DNA of 38,000 nt from Deltaproteobacteria bacterium. Lineage in GTDB: Bacteria > Desulfobacterota > Desulfovibrionia > Desulfovibrionales > Desulfovibrionaceae. The DNA lies in assembly GCA_031275645.1 (NCBI GenBank), contig JAISOL010000048.1:1-38000 (forward strand), read 5' to 3'. This document shows positions 19,411 to 29,000 of this stretch, piece after piece. The position numbers were made by a program, and so were the translations under genes. Below the pieces are notes generated by a model. That model had not been told where the DNA came from. It saw nothing but the letters and a program-made list of their open reading frames with translations, and searched no databases. The stretch's first letter is position 1. Every line of letters begins with the position of its first letter.

Positions 19411-20286
19411 ATGAGTCCGATCATGGCCGAACTGCACTGTCTGGAAATATACTCCCCTGAAGACAGGGCGGAGCTTCTGAGCGCCGCTCTGGCTCTGCAT
19501 GTGCGCCACGGCTGGGAAGAGGAGGATTGCGGCTCCGGCGGTCTGCTGGCCCGCGTCCATGCCTCCGGCCGCGAATCCTGCCTGGAGCTGGAAGCTATTC
19601 TGCGTTCCCTGTGCCCGGAGTGGCGGATTGCCCGCTCCCTGAGGCCGGAAGAAGACTGGCTGAACGAGTGGAAGACTTTTTTTACTCCGGTGGAGGCGGG
19701 CAGCCGTTTTCTTGTCCTGGCCCCCTGGATGACGGAGGAATATGAAAAAAGCTCCCGCCTGCCCGTGATCATAGAGCCGAAAATGGCTTTCGGCACAGGG
19801 CACCATGCCAGCACCGCCCTCTGTCTGCGGGCTCTTTCCGATCTGGCCGACTCCGGGAGCATTGTTGCCGGGCAACGCTTTCTGGATCTGGGCACGGGGT
19901 CGGGCATCCTGGGAATAAGCGCGGCCAGGTTGGGTTTGCGCGGCATAGGGGTGGACACGGATCTCACGGCCGTGGAAAACGCCCTGGAAAACCGGGCCAT
20001 AAATGCCGTGGAGGAGAAAGCTTTCCAGGTGCGGCGCGGAAGTCTGGAAGTCGTCCCGGAAAAGGACTTTGACCTTGTTCTCGCCAACATTCTGGCCGGG
20101 CCTCTGCTGGACATGGCCGGAGAAATCGTCTCCAGGTTAAGGCGCGGCGGCAGCCTGGTCCTTTCGGGAATATTGCTCTCCCAGGCCGGGAGGGTGGAAG
20201 GGGAGTATCGCGCCTTAGGGCTGCCTCCGGCCGGAATCTCCAGCCAGGGAGAATGGGCCGCGCTACTTTGGGATTCTCGGGGGTGA
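19411..20286 (+). CDS. prmA: Ribosomal protein L11 methyltransferase
   Basis: PrmA trimethylates lysines and the N-terminus of ribosomal protein L11. The 291-residue protein matches E. coli PrmA in length. The N-terminal L11-binding domain ends near residue 100; EDWLNEWKTFFTP and FGTGHHAST are PrmA signatures, and the SAM-binding motif I is DLGTGSGILG (about 158-167). The catalytic-loop region is LANILAGPLLDMA. The ATG has GGAG five bases upstream; an in-frame ATG four codons later is less likely. It is divergent from the F0 operon, and the next gene starts three bases after its stop. Confidence 0.95.
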   Translation: MSPIMAELHCLEIYSPEDRAELLSAALALHVRHGWEEEDCGSGGLLARVHASGRESCLELEAILRSLCPEWRIARSLRPEEDWLNEWKTFFTPVEAGSRFLVLAPWMTEEYEKSSRLPVIIEPKMAFGTGHHASTALCLRALSDLADSGSIVAGQRFLDLGTGSGILGISAARLGLRGIGVDTDLTAVENALENRAINAVEEKAFQVRRGSLEVVPEKDFDLVLANILAGPLLDMAGEIVSRLRRGGSLVLSGILLSQAGRVEGEYRALGLPPAGISSQGEWAALLWDSRG

Positions 20287-20289
20287 ATT

Positions 20290-21006
20290 TTGTCCCCCCA
20301 GGAATTTTACATCCGGAAGACAGCGCCCGCGCGTCGCGATCTGGTCGCTTATAACGCGGCCATGCTGAAGCATTTCGGACCTCCGCCCCGGAGGCCGGCT
20401 CTTTCCGCCTTTGAGGCCGCGCTGGAAGTGCTGCTGGGCCAGGAGGCGCTTCCGGAAGGGCGGATGGAGAAAATCCTGCGCCGGCTCAGAGATCTGCGGG
20501 GCGGAGCTCCGCTTACCCCGGCCTTTATTTGGAGGCTTCCGCGGGCAAGCCTGGAAGAAGCCATTCGGCCGCTTGCCTTTTTCCAGGCCAAAGTCGGGCG
20601 TCTGCATAATTTTCTGGCTTTTCTGGCGCGCAAGGCGGGAGAAGACGAACCCCTGGAAGATGCGGATCTTACCTGTCTGCGCGACTCCGGGCAGGGGGAA
20701 CTGCGGGAGGAACTGCTGAAGATCCGGGGCATAGGCCGGGAAAGCGCCGATCTGATTCTGCTCCATGCCTTGGGGCTGCCCGTCTTCGCGGCGGACGTCC
20801 GCGCCTGGCGCCTGCTCCACCGGCACGGTTTTGTGGGCGAAGAAGCAGGGTACGAGGAGATATGCGATATCTTCATCCGCGCCCTGCCGGAGGAAACCCC
20901 GGTTTACGCCGAATGCCGCCGCCTGATCGCGCGTACTGTCCGAACTTACTGCCACAAGAGGAATCCGGACTGTCCGGCCTGTCCTTTGCGGGAATTTCTG
21001 GAGTAA
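20290..21006 (+). CDS. Endonuclease III-like HhH-GPD DNA glycosylase (COG2231-like)
   Basis: This 238-residue protein has the helix-hairpin-helix LLKIRGIGRESADLILLHAL (about 142-161) and the catalytic Asp of the HhH-GPD fold (D169 in AADVRAW). The Lys that gives endonuclease III its lyase activity is replaced by Glu (E151), as in other COG2231 proteins, so it may be a monofunctional glycosylase. The C-terminal iron-sulfur motif is C221-x6-C228-x2-C231, but no Cys follows five residues later; C209 could be the fourth ligand. The start is a TTG three bases after prmA with GGGGGTG upstream; the likely fold begins near residue 17, so a later start is not needed. It is co-transcribed with prmA. 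Confidence 0.8.
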   Translation: MSPQEFYIRKTAPARRDLVAYNAAMLKHFGPPPRRPALSAFEAALEVLLGQEALPEGRMEKILRRLRDLRGGAPLTPAFIWRLPRASLEEAIRPLAFFQAKVGRLHNFLAFLARKAGEDEPLEDADLTCLRDSGQGELREELLKIRGIGRESADLILLHALGLPVFAADVRAWRLLHRHGFVGEEAGYEEICDIFIRALPEETPVYAECRRLIARTVRTYCHKRNPDCPACPLREFLE

Positions 21007-21039
21007 TATCGGAACGAGCGCCTGGATGTCGCTATGGGC

Positions 21040-21777
21040 TCAAACTCCGTCCGCCGGCTCATCCTGCCTGGATTCGCCCTGTTTCCGCGCCATGAGGCAG
21101 AGCCAGGAGGGTTTCTCCGGACAAAGGGAACGGATGGAGGAAAAGCCCGCCGAGAGCAGCATCTCTTCCAATTCGGCGCGGCCGAAAACATGGAAGTTTT
21201 CAGGATCGGCATCTCTGAAAAAATGCTTTTCCCCTTCTTCGGGAGCGGAAGATGTGCAGGCCACGAGAAAAAATCCCTCGGGCTTCAGCTTGTTATAGAT
21301 GCCCGCCAGGCAGGCCGCGGCCTCAGGCCAGAAATAGATGCTTTCAAAGGCGGTGATCAGATCGAAACTACCGTCCGCAAAAGGAAGCTCGGTCACGCTT
21401 CCCAGGCGCACTTCCATCTGCCCGCTCTCCACTTTCCGCTGGTTGAGCAGTATGGATTTGCCCACGCTGGAGGCGGAATGATCCAGACCGTATACTTTTT
21501 CGGCTTTTTCGGCCAGACGGGAAAGCGCGTATCCGCCGCCGCATCCTATATCCAGAACCGTCCCCCCCGGCCGGATCTCGGCCGCGCGCAGCGTCCGCTC
21601 CAGAAAAGATTTATGCCCCAGGTTCATCAGGCCGAGAAAAGAATAAGCCAGAACTCCTCCCGGCCTGCTCCACCAGCCTACCAGCTTTTTCAGGGCGGGA
21701 GCGAGCAGGCGGGAATCAAAAGCGCCGCGGAATCCCTTTAAACACGACCGGAACTGTTCCCAAATTTTTTTCGGCAT
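21040..21777 (-). CDS. Class I SAM-dependent methyltransferase
   Basis: This 245-residue protein has the Rossmann methyltransferase motifs: VLDIGCGGGYALSRL (motif I, about residues 75-89), YGLDHS (motif II acidic), ELPFADGSFDLITAFESIYF (motif IV) and LKPEGFFLVAC (motif V-VI). The N-terminal part has a MNLGHKSF segment seen in a group of uncharacterised anaerobe methyltransferases. No radical-SAM CxxxCxxC motif is present, so it is not an anaerobilin synthase. The ATG follows AGGAG. It is the last gene after flavodoxin and hutX, 37 bases downstream of hutX on the same strand, hinting at a shared pathway; the substrate is unknown. Confidence 0.85.
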   Translation of the reverse strand: MPKKIWEQFRSCLKGFRGAFDSRLLAPALKKLVGWWSRPGGVLAYSFLGLMNLGHKSFLERTLRAAEIRPGGTVLDIGCGGGYALSRLAEKAEKVYGLDHSASSVGKSILLNQRKVESGQMEVRLGSVTELPFADGSFDLITAFESIYFWPEAAACLAGIYNKLKPEGFFLVACTSSAPEEGEKHFFRDADPENFHVFGRAELEEMLLSAGFSSIRSLCPEKPSWLCLMARKQGESRQDEPADGV

Positions 21778-21814
21778 GCTTTTTCTCCTCTTGATACGGA
21801 AATTCCGTATGTAT

Positions 21815-22354
21815 TCAACCGTAAGCCCTCAGCGCTCCGCCGTCGGGAGGCGGCTTCGCCCGTCCGCCGGACTTGTGCCCGCAGGCGCAACGTCCGCAAC
21901 CGCCGCAACGACTGCGCGGCACGGGCCTTACCCCGAAAAGGGCGCGCATTTCATCAAAATCATCCGCAACGGCATCCATATAGACCACGAGCAGGCGCTT
22001 CCCCTGCGGAGCGAAAAAACGGAGAGAACGCCTTTCTTCACCGCCGGCGGGCCTGGACAGAAACCAGATGGATTCCAGCTCTTCCTCCCGCGGAGCTTCC
22101 GCGGGCAGGCTCGTCGCCGTGAAAACGTCTTTTCCCGGCCTCCTGCAGCTCAGCAGATCCTTCCGGATTTCCAGGCGCTCCCAGATGGCCGCGAGGTCCG
22201 CGACCCTGGCCCGTATGCGCATATGCGGGGGAAGGGCCAGGATGACTTCGGCCTCGGAGGCGTTCAAAGCGCGGGCCAGAGCGGGAAGGGATACTCCGGG
22301 ATCTTCCGCCGCGCGTTTGCGCACATCCCGTACAAATTCTCTGCTTATGGGCAT
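21815..22354 (-). CDS. HutX/ChuX-like heme utilization carrier protein
   Basis: The 179-residue protein resembles HutX/ChuX cytosolic heme carriers. The N-terminal helical part (LPALARALNASEAEVILALP, about 23-42) matches the family's E-x-x-A-x-x-x-G-V-S-x-x-x-V-x-x-A-L-P. The SIWFLSRP...LRFFAPQGKRLLVVYM segment (about 95-126) matches the family's V.RPFMG..S..IQFF...G..MFKIYV strand pair. The C-terminus differs: it carries four cysteines (C150, C153, C156, C158) in CGGCGRCACGH, a possible metal or redox site. The ATG at 22354 follows GAGGAG; the open frame reaches 22459 but that part overlaps flavodoxin. It starts 10 bases after flavodoxin. Assignment is by recalled motif, not by search. Confidence 0.6.
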   Translation of the reverse strand: MPISREFVRDVRKRAAEDPGVSLPALARALNASEAEVILALPPHMRIRARVADLAAIWERLEIRKDLLSCRRPGKDVFTATSLPAEAPREEELESIWFLSRPAGGEERRSLRFFAPQGKRLLVVYMDAVADDFDEMRALFGVRPVPRSRCGGCGRCACGHKSGGRAKPPPDGGALRAYG

Positions 22355-22364
22355 GGGGCGCTCC

Positions 22365-22811
22365 TCAGGAAGCCTTGGCCGCGACCTGCCCGGCCCAGCT
22401 TTCAATTTCGGCTTCCGAGGATTGGGGGTCGCCGTCGATTTTGAGTGTGTCCAGAACATTGGCCCCCAGGTCGCTCAATTTTTGCGAAATGGCGTCCACA
22501 GCCCCGCAGAAATAAGTATAGCCGCTCATTCCGCAACCAAAGACAGCGACTTTTTTGCCTTCGGCCTTTATTTGCTCAAAGGAGTCGAACAGGGGGATAA
22601 AGTCGTCCTGAAGCTCAATGGAATCATCTCCCCAGGTGGAACAGCCGAAAACAGCCAGTTCATAGCCGTCGCACAAACCCGGAGCCCTTACTTCCGTCAC
22701 CGGGAGGTTATCGATCGAGAAACCCGCCTCCTTCAGCGCCCGCTCAACCACTCCGGCCGCATATTCGGTGTTTCCGGTGGTGGAACCATAAACAATCAAA
22801 GCTTTACTCAT
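22365..22811 (-). CDS. Flavodoxin (Desulfovibrio type)
   Basis: This 148-residue FMN electron carrier is nearly a textbook Desulfovibrio flavodoxin. The FMN phosphate loop is GSTTGNTE (about residues 9-16), the first isoalloxazine loop is [15 protein letters not shown] (with the flanking Trp), and the second is [15 protein letters not shown] (with the stacking Tyr). Such short-chain flavodoxins replace ferredoxin in low-potential transfer, often when iron is scarce. The ATG follows GAGG eight bases upstream. It is the first gene of an operon with hutX and a methyltransferase. About 80 bases upstream is a Fur-box-like palindrome, which suits induction under iron limitation. Confidence 0.97.
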   Translation of the reverse strand: MSKALIVYGSTTGNTEYAAGVVERALKEAGFSIDNLPVTEVRAPGLCDGYELAVFGCSTWGDDSIELQDDFIPLFDSFEQIKAEGKKVAVFGCGMSGYTYFCGAVDAISQKLSDLGANVLDTLKIDGDPQSSEAEIESWAGQVAAKAS

Positions 22812-22889
22812 GATATATACCTCACTTTTTCAGGTAAATAAAAAAATGCGCCTTTTGCCGCAAATCCGGATAAATTTCAGACCGAAATA

Positions 22890-22918
22890 TTGATATAGAA
22901 AATGAATTTCAATATCAA
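22890..22918. promoter_or_regulatory. Fur-box-like palindrome upstream of flavodoxin-hutX
   Basis: A 29-base inverted repeat has arms TTGATAT and ATATCAA at its ends, one mismatch, then GAAA pairing with TTTC, around a five-base centre. Its core, GAAAATGAATTTC, is of the AT-rich kind bound by Fur. On the minus strand a TTGAAA ... TATTTC pair 17 bases apart overlaps it, so bound repressor would block a promoter for the flavodoxin operon. Iron control is an inference from sequence and gene content. Confidence 0.55.
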
Positions 22919-22968
22919 GCATATTCTGAAAATTTTTCTCTCCCGCCGGCAGGCGGAAATGTTTTGAC

Positions 22969-22997
22969 TTGACTACCGGCGAAGCCGGGAATAACCT
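22969..22997 (+). promoter_or_regulatory. Possible sigma-70 promoter for the alpha-2-macroglobulin operon
   Basis: TTGACT (22969-22974) is followed after 17 bases by TAACCT (22992-22997), a reasonable -35 with a weak -10. Transcription would start about 50 bases before the macroglobulin ATG. A small inverted repeat CCGGC-GAA-GCCGG lies between the two boxes. Confidence 0.35.
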
Positions 22998-23043
22998 ATA
23001 AATAGCCGCACATGTGGAATCTGCGGTAATGCAAAAAATCCCC

Positions 23044-23056
23044 GGAGGATGCCTCC
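23044..23056 (+). promoter_or_regulatory. Ribosome binding site inside a small self-pairing stem
   Basis: The Shine-Dalgarno GGAGG (23044-23048) is followed by ATG and then CCTCC (23052-23056), its exact complement, directly abutting the start codon at 23057. A five-pair stem with a three-base loop could mask the ribosome site. The internal ATG of the loop is out of frame. Confidence 0.5.
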
Positions 23057-26000
23057 ATGAGCGATCAGAACAGCGACCACCTTCAGACTGAGGGCGCGGA
23101 AATTCCGGCCGGAAAAAGATTCCTCTTCTCTCTCTTTCAAAAGCTGGGCAAAAAAGGCTTGTTTGCGGCTTTGGGAGGCCTCGTTCTGCTTCTTGCGCTC
23201 GCAGTCTGGCAGGTGCAGGTTTATCTGGAGGAACAGCGGGTAATCAAGACCGAAAGCGAGCCGGCGGCCCTGCTCCTGCGCGACGACGCCGCCAAGCCGG
23301 CCAGGGAGCCCCGGCTTTTTGTGCGGGCGGAATACAGGCACGAGGACAACAGCAAGGAAAGAACCGTAAAAAGCCGGGTGATTCTGCGTCTGGACGAGGA
23401 AGCCTGCCGCGGCTACTATGAAAAAGAAGGAGTGCTTAACTGCAAAAGCAGCTGGAATTTTCTTGAGCCTGACGTTTCCGGCTGGAGCGTGTCCCCCGCT
23501 CTTCCCGGCGCCTGGACTTTTATCCCGGAGCAGGAAAGGTACACGGCGGAATTCAGTTTCAAATACGATGCCCTTTCCCCCGGGCAGAATTACGAGGTAA
23601 AAATACCCGGAAAACTTGGCAAAAACGTGCAGCTTGCGCCCTACAAAGCCGGATTTAAAAGCAGTCCTTTTGCCCTCGACATCAAGAACTGGGCTTTCCG
23701 GGTTGATCCTCAAAATCCGCGCCGTTGCCTTTTGAGCGGCGAGATATTCTCTTTATGGCCTTTCGATCCGGACAGCCTCAGAGAGCGTCTGCGCCTGGAA
23801 ACTCAGGAACCCGTGCAATTGGGAAGCCCGGAGATTGTCTTCGGCGCGGGCAGTTCCACAGCGGTAGTCAATGTGGAGGTGAAAAGACTGCCCGAAAAAT
23901 CGTCCGTGGTGACTCTGCGTCTGGAAGCGGGCGTAAAAAGCGCCGGGGGCGGAACGCAGACCTCCGTGGCGACCGGCTCCGGCGCGAACGTGCCGGGTAC
24001 GGATGTCTTTGTCAGTCTGCAGGAGGTCAGGAATTTCATCAGCACCGATGACGAACTTCTCAGCCGGCAGGTGCTGGCTCTGGAATTCACCACTCCGGTC
24101 AGGGTGCGGGAAGTGCAGGAAAATACCAGGGCGCTGCTCCTGCCTGTTTACGGCACGCGGGATGACGCGAAAAACAAGCGCCCCACCCGGTGGACGGAAT
24201 ACAGCCTGGAATCCCGGCCCCTGCGCAGCGCCCTGTCCGAGGGGCAGAGAGCGGAGTTGAAGCTTTATCCCATATACAGCCCCGATGAATACAGTAATGT
24301 GGTTTCCTTTACATATTCCGCTCCGCAAGGGTATTTTTTCCTGGAAAACAAGGGCGGAGCGGCCAGCACAAGCGGTTACTCTCTTGCCGCCTTCCGGCGC
24401 GTTCTGGCCGCCCAGCGCCTGGAGCCGGAACTGCGTATCATGCAGGAGGGGAACATACTCAGCCTGAACGCTTCAAAAAAGCTGGCGATTTTTTCCCGCG
24501 CTCTGGATCGGGTGGACATAAACGCTTACCGGGTGCGTCCGCAATTCGTCAATTTTTTGATCACCCAGACTTATGGCGTCCTGGCCGATCCGGAGTTCAA
24601 ATGGGAAAGCTCCATTGACCTGCAGGATCTGAGCGAAAGCCTGAAACTGTCTTACAGACCAAAGAACACGCAGGGAAACGAGCCGGACTACCACGCTTTG
24701 GACCTCACACCTCTTCTGGCCGGCGGCGGCAAGGGCATATTCCGTCTGGAACTTAAAGGCAGCGTGAACAATTCCGCGGAGGCCGAAGACAACCGCTTTC
24801 TGCTGCTCACGGACCTGGGGCTGAACGTCAAGCTGGCGGCTGACGGAAAACGGGACGTCTTTGTCAGCTCCTTTGCCCGGGGTGTTCCCCTGGCGGGAGT
24901 GAAGGTGGAAGTAATCGGGAGAAACGGCCTGCCTGTCTTCTCCAGAAACAGCGATGCCGACGGAAAGGTGGCCATTCCTCCCTTGGAGGGCTTCAGCCGC
25001 GAAAAGAGGGCCGTGGCCATAGTCGCCAGCCTGGGGAACGATTTCACCTTCATGGGCATTGAGGATCACAGCCGTGAAGTATCCACTGCCCGCTATCCGG
25101 AGACTTACGGCCGCAGAGCCGGGAGCGGGGGCATAAACGCCTTTGTCTTCAGCGAGCGTGGACTGTTCAAGCCCGGAGAGGAACTGCGCTTCGGCGTCAT
25201 CCTTAAATCTTCCTCCTGGGATTCAGCTTCCCTCAAAGGTCTGCCGGTAAACGTCGTTCTGACCAACCCGCGCGGAACCAAAATTTACGAAAAGCAGCAC
25301 GCCCAGAACGACTCCGGCATCCTGGCCCTGAGCATACCCACGGAAGAGGATTATCCCACAGGGCGCTATAATCTGGACATTTACCTGGGCAATAGCCATC
25401 TTGGCTCAGCCGGGGCGCAACTGGAGGAATTCCAGCCGGACAACCTCCGGGTCAACGCTTCCTTCAAAAATGTCCCCGCCGCCGAATTGCGCCAGGGCTG
25501 GCTCCTGCCCCGGGATCTCCATGCCCTGGTGCGAGTGGAAAATCTTTACGGCACGGCGGCTGCCGGCAACCGGGTAAGCGCCGCCCTTACCCTTACTCCG
25601 CTGGCCATGCGTTTTGAACGGTACAAGGAATACAGATTCTTTGATCCCGGCGCTTCCACCCAGAGCTATACCGCCGAACTGAGTTCCGCGGATACCAATG
25701 CCGAAGGCGAAGCCGAATTCGACCTGGGCCTGGATCGCTACAGCAGCGGCACATACCGTCTGAATATCGACATCCAGGCCTTTGAAAAAGGCGGCGGACG
25801 CGGTGTCAGTTCCGCCCTGCAGGCCCTGATTTCCCCCCTGGAAAACATTGTGGGCTGGAAGAGCGAAGCCAGGCTCAACTTTGTGGCTCTCGACTCCAGG
25901 GCGGACGTTTCTTTCATCGCCGTCGACAACAGCCTGAACCCGACGGAACTTCTGGATCTGGAGCTCGTGATCAGCGAAGTGGAGTATGTGGCCTCGCTCG

Positions 26001-29000
26001 TTCGCGACAACTCCGGGAGCTACCGCTACGACAAGGTGCGCAGGCTCAAGCCTGTGGAGAAGAGTTCCGTCGGGGTGGGGCGGGAGGGCCTGACCTTTAC
26101 TCTGCCCACCGGCGCTACCGGAGAATTTGAGCTGAGTCTTCTGGACAGCCGGGGGCAGATCCGCTGCAACTTGAACTATGTGGTGGCCGGAGGTAGCCAG
26201 CGCCGCTTCGGCCTGGAGCGCGACGCCACTTTGCGCGTGCATCTGGATAAGACCGAATACCGGGCCGGGGAAGACATAAGCGTCTTCGTGAGCGCGCCCT
26301 ATCCCGGTGCCGGGCTGATTACGCTGGAAAGCGACCGGGTGCTCAGCCACCGCTGGTTTACCGCCGATACGAGCGATTCGGTGCAACGCATAGCCGTGCC
26401 GGACGATTTTGAAGGCCGCGGCTTCGTCAGCGTATCCCTGGCGCGCGACATCCGTTCAGATGCCGTATACAGCACTCCGTACAGCTACGCCCTGGCCCCC
26501 TTTGTCGCCAACATCGACAGGCGCGATCTCAAGCTCTTCCTGACGGCGCAGTCTCTCATCCAGCCGGGGGAAACCCTGAACATGCGCCTGCGGGCGGAGA
26601 CTCCGGGCAAGGCCATAGTTTTCGCCGTAAACGAAGGCATACTCCAGATGAGCGCTTACCTTACGCCCTCGCCCCTGACCTTTTTCCTCAAGCAGAATCC
26701 CCTGAGCGTCGTCACCATGCAGAACTGGGATCTGCTCATGCCGGAGTTCAACCTGATGAATCCCTCGGTTTTCGGCGGCGGCTTTGCCGAGATGGCTCTC
26801 AGAGCGGCTACGGCACAGTCCAATCTCAATCCTTTCCGGCGCAAGTCCGAGCCTTCGGTGGTCTACTGGTCCGGTCTGGTGGACGTGGGGCCGGAAGAGA
26901 GGGAACTGAGCTGGGAAGTGCCTGTTTACTTCAACGGCGGTCTCAGGCTCATGGCCGTGGCCTCCGGCCTGTCCGCTGTGGGTGAAAGTTCCGGATCCGC
27001 CACTGTGCGCGCCCCCCTGATCATAACTCCGGATCTGCCCGTGGCGGTCGCTCCCGGAGACGAATTCGAGGTAAGCGCCGTTGTCGCCAACAATGTGGAA
27101 GACAGCGCCGAGGGTCTGGATATCGCCCTGCGGGTGGAGCTGGATTCCGGCCTGGAATTCCTGCGCCGTCCGGAAGAAAGCCTGAAGGTGGAGGAAGGGC
27201 GTGAAGGCAAGGCCGTCTTCCGCCTGAAAGCCACGGAACGCCTGGGGGAAGCGGTGGTGAGGATCACGGCTTCGGCCTCTTTCAGAGGACGTGAAATCAC
27301 GGCGAGCCGTCCGGTGAGCCTCTCCGTGCGTCCGGCCTCGCCGCGCGTGAGCACTTTCAAGGCCGGCTTTGTGAAAGGCCGGGAACAGGTTGTGCCGGTG
27401 GGGCGCTCTCTCTTCCCGCAGTATGCCGAAGTCGAGGCCAGTCTTTCCGGCCTGCCTCTGCCCATGCTGGACGCGCTTTCCTCTTTTCTCACGCGCTTCC
27501 CGCACGGCTGCACCGAACAGATTCTGAGCGCGGCCTTCCCTTATGCCATTCTGAACAAAAACCGTGAACTCCTGCCCCTGCCCAGGGGGATGAACGCGGC
27601 CCAGCTCCGGGAACGTTCGGAAAAAGCCGTGGAAAAGGGCTTGATCGCCTTGCAGGAGCGCCAGGTCTATCCGGGGCGCTTTTCTCTCTGGCCTTACGGC
27701 GGCCGCGCCACCCCCTTCCTGACCACTTACGGGCTGGACTACCTTCTGAGCGCTCGCGAGGCCGGCTACAGAGTGGACGAGGAACTCTTCCGCAACGCCA
27801 GGCAGGAGAATCTGGCCCTGCTGCAAAGCCTGCCGCGCGGCCCGGATGCCCTGCGCGCCGTGAGTTACGCGGCCTGGGTGCATGTCCGCTCCGGCCAGAG
27901 TTTTACCGGACTCCCCCAACTGGTCAAACATCTGGACGCCGGTTTCAGGGATTGGCGCAAGGAACCGGCCGCGGCCCTGCTGGCCGCCTGCTACCAGATG
28001 ATGCAGCAGACCGGGGAGGCCGATAATCTGATCCGGGAAGTAAAAGCGGATGACGGAAAGAAGAACTATCAGGGCTGGTTCTATTCCCGTCTCTGGGATA
28101 ACAGCCTTCTGCTATCCGTTCTGGCCAGGCACTTCCCGGAGCGCCTGGAAAACCTGGAGGGACGCAAGGCTCTGGTGCAGGTGATCAATGACGTCTCCGG
28201 CAACGCCTACTCCACGCCCGGAGCTGTTCAGGCCGTGCGCGCCCTGGCCGATTACGCCGGAGCGCATCTGGAAAGCAAGCCCGGGCTCGAACTCAGCGCC
28301 CGCGACGCGGCCGGAAAAGCCCTGCCGATCCCGGCCGAAGGAGAGCTGGTCAAGCGCCTGAGCCTGGGAGGCGAAGCCGCGGAATTCCGTTTTGCCGGGG
28401 CCGAGGGGCTGTACTGGCAGATCAGCGCCGACGGCTTCGATCTTAAACCTCAGCCCGTGCAGCCGAGAAAAATCATTGTCAAGGCCAGCTATCTGCCGGC
28501 CGGAGGAAAAAAACTGAGTGAACTGGCCCAGGGCGACGAGGTCTATGTGCTGCTCACGGCCAGCGCCGCCGAAAGGATAGACAATGTGGCCATCACGTCT
28601 CTTATTCCGGGCGGCTTTGAAATGGTGATCGCCAAGGGAGGCCGCATTGTGGGCGGAGGAGACTCCGGCGAGGGAAGAGGCGGCGCCGGCGATGCCGGCG
28701 AATATTCCTGGGACGAAGACGAAGAATACTCTGAAGAAGAGGAATACGCGGAAGAGGAATCCTCCTGGGATCTGGAAAGCGTCGAGGCTGTTCCCAATCC
28801 CGCGCGCATACAGGAAACGCGGGCCATGCTGGCCGAGGCCGGACTGTCCGGATCTCCCCTGGCCCTGGTGCATGTGGAACGCAGGGAGGACCGCATGGTG
28901 GCCTACGCCTCCCTGGACAGCCAGGATCGCGTATTCATTTACAAGATCAAGGCCATCAACAAGGGCAGGTTCACCCTGCCCGGGGTGTTCGCCGAAGCTC

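Noticed and set aside
21040-21777. Methyltransferase as a radical-SAM anaerobilin synthase (HutW/ChuW)
   Set aside because: It lacks the CxxxCxxC motif and has clear class I Rossmann motifs.
26456-27931. Open frames opposite the macroglobulin gene
   Set aside because: Antisense to a long well-supported gene; composition is typical of shadow frames.
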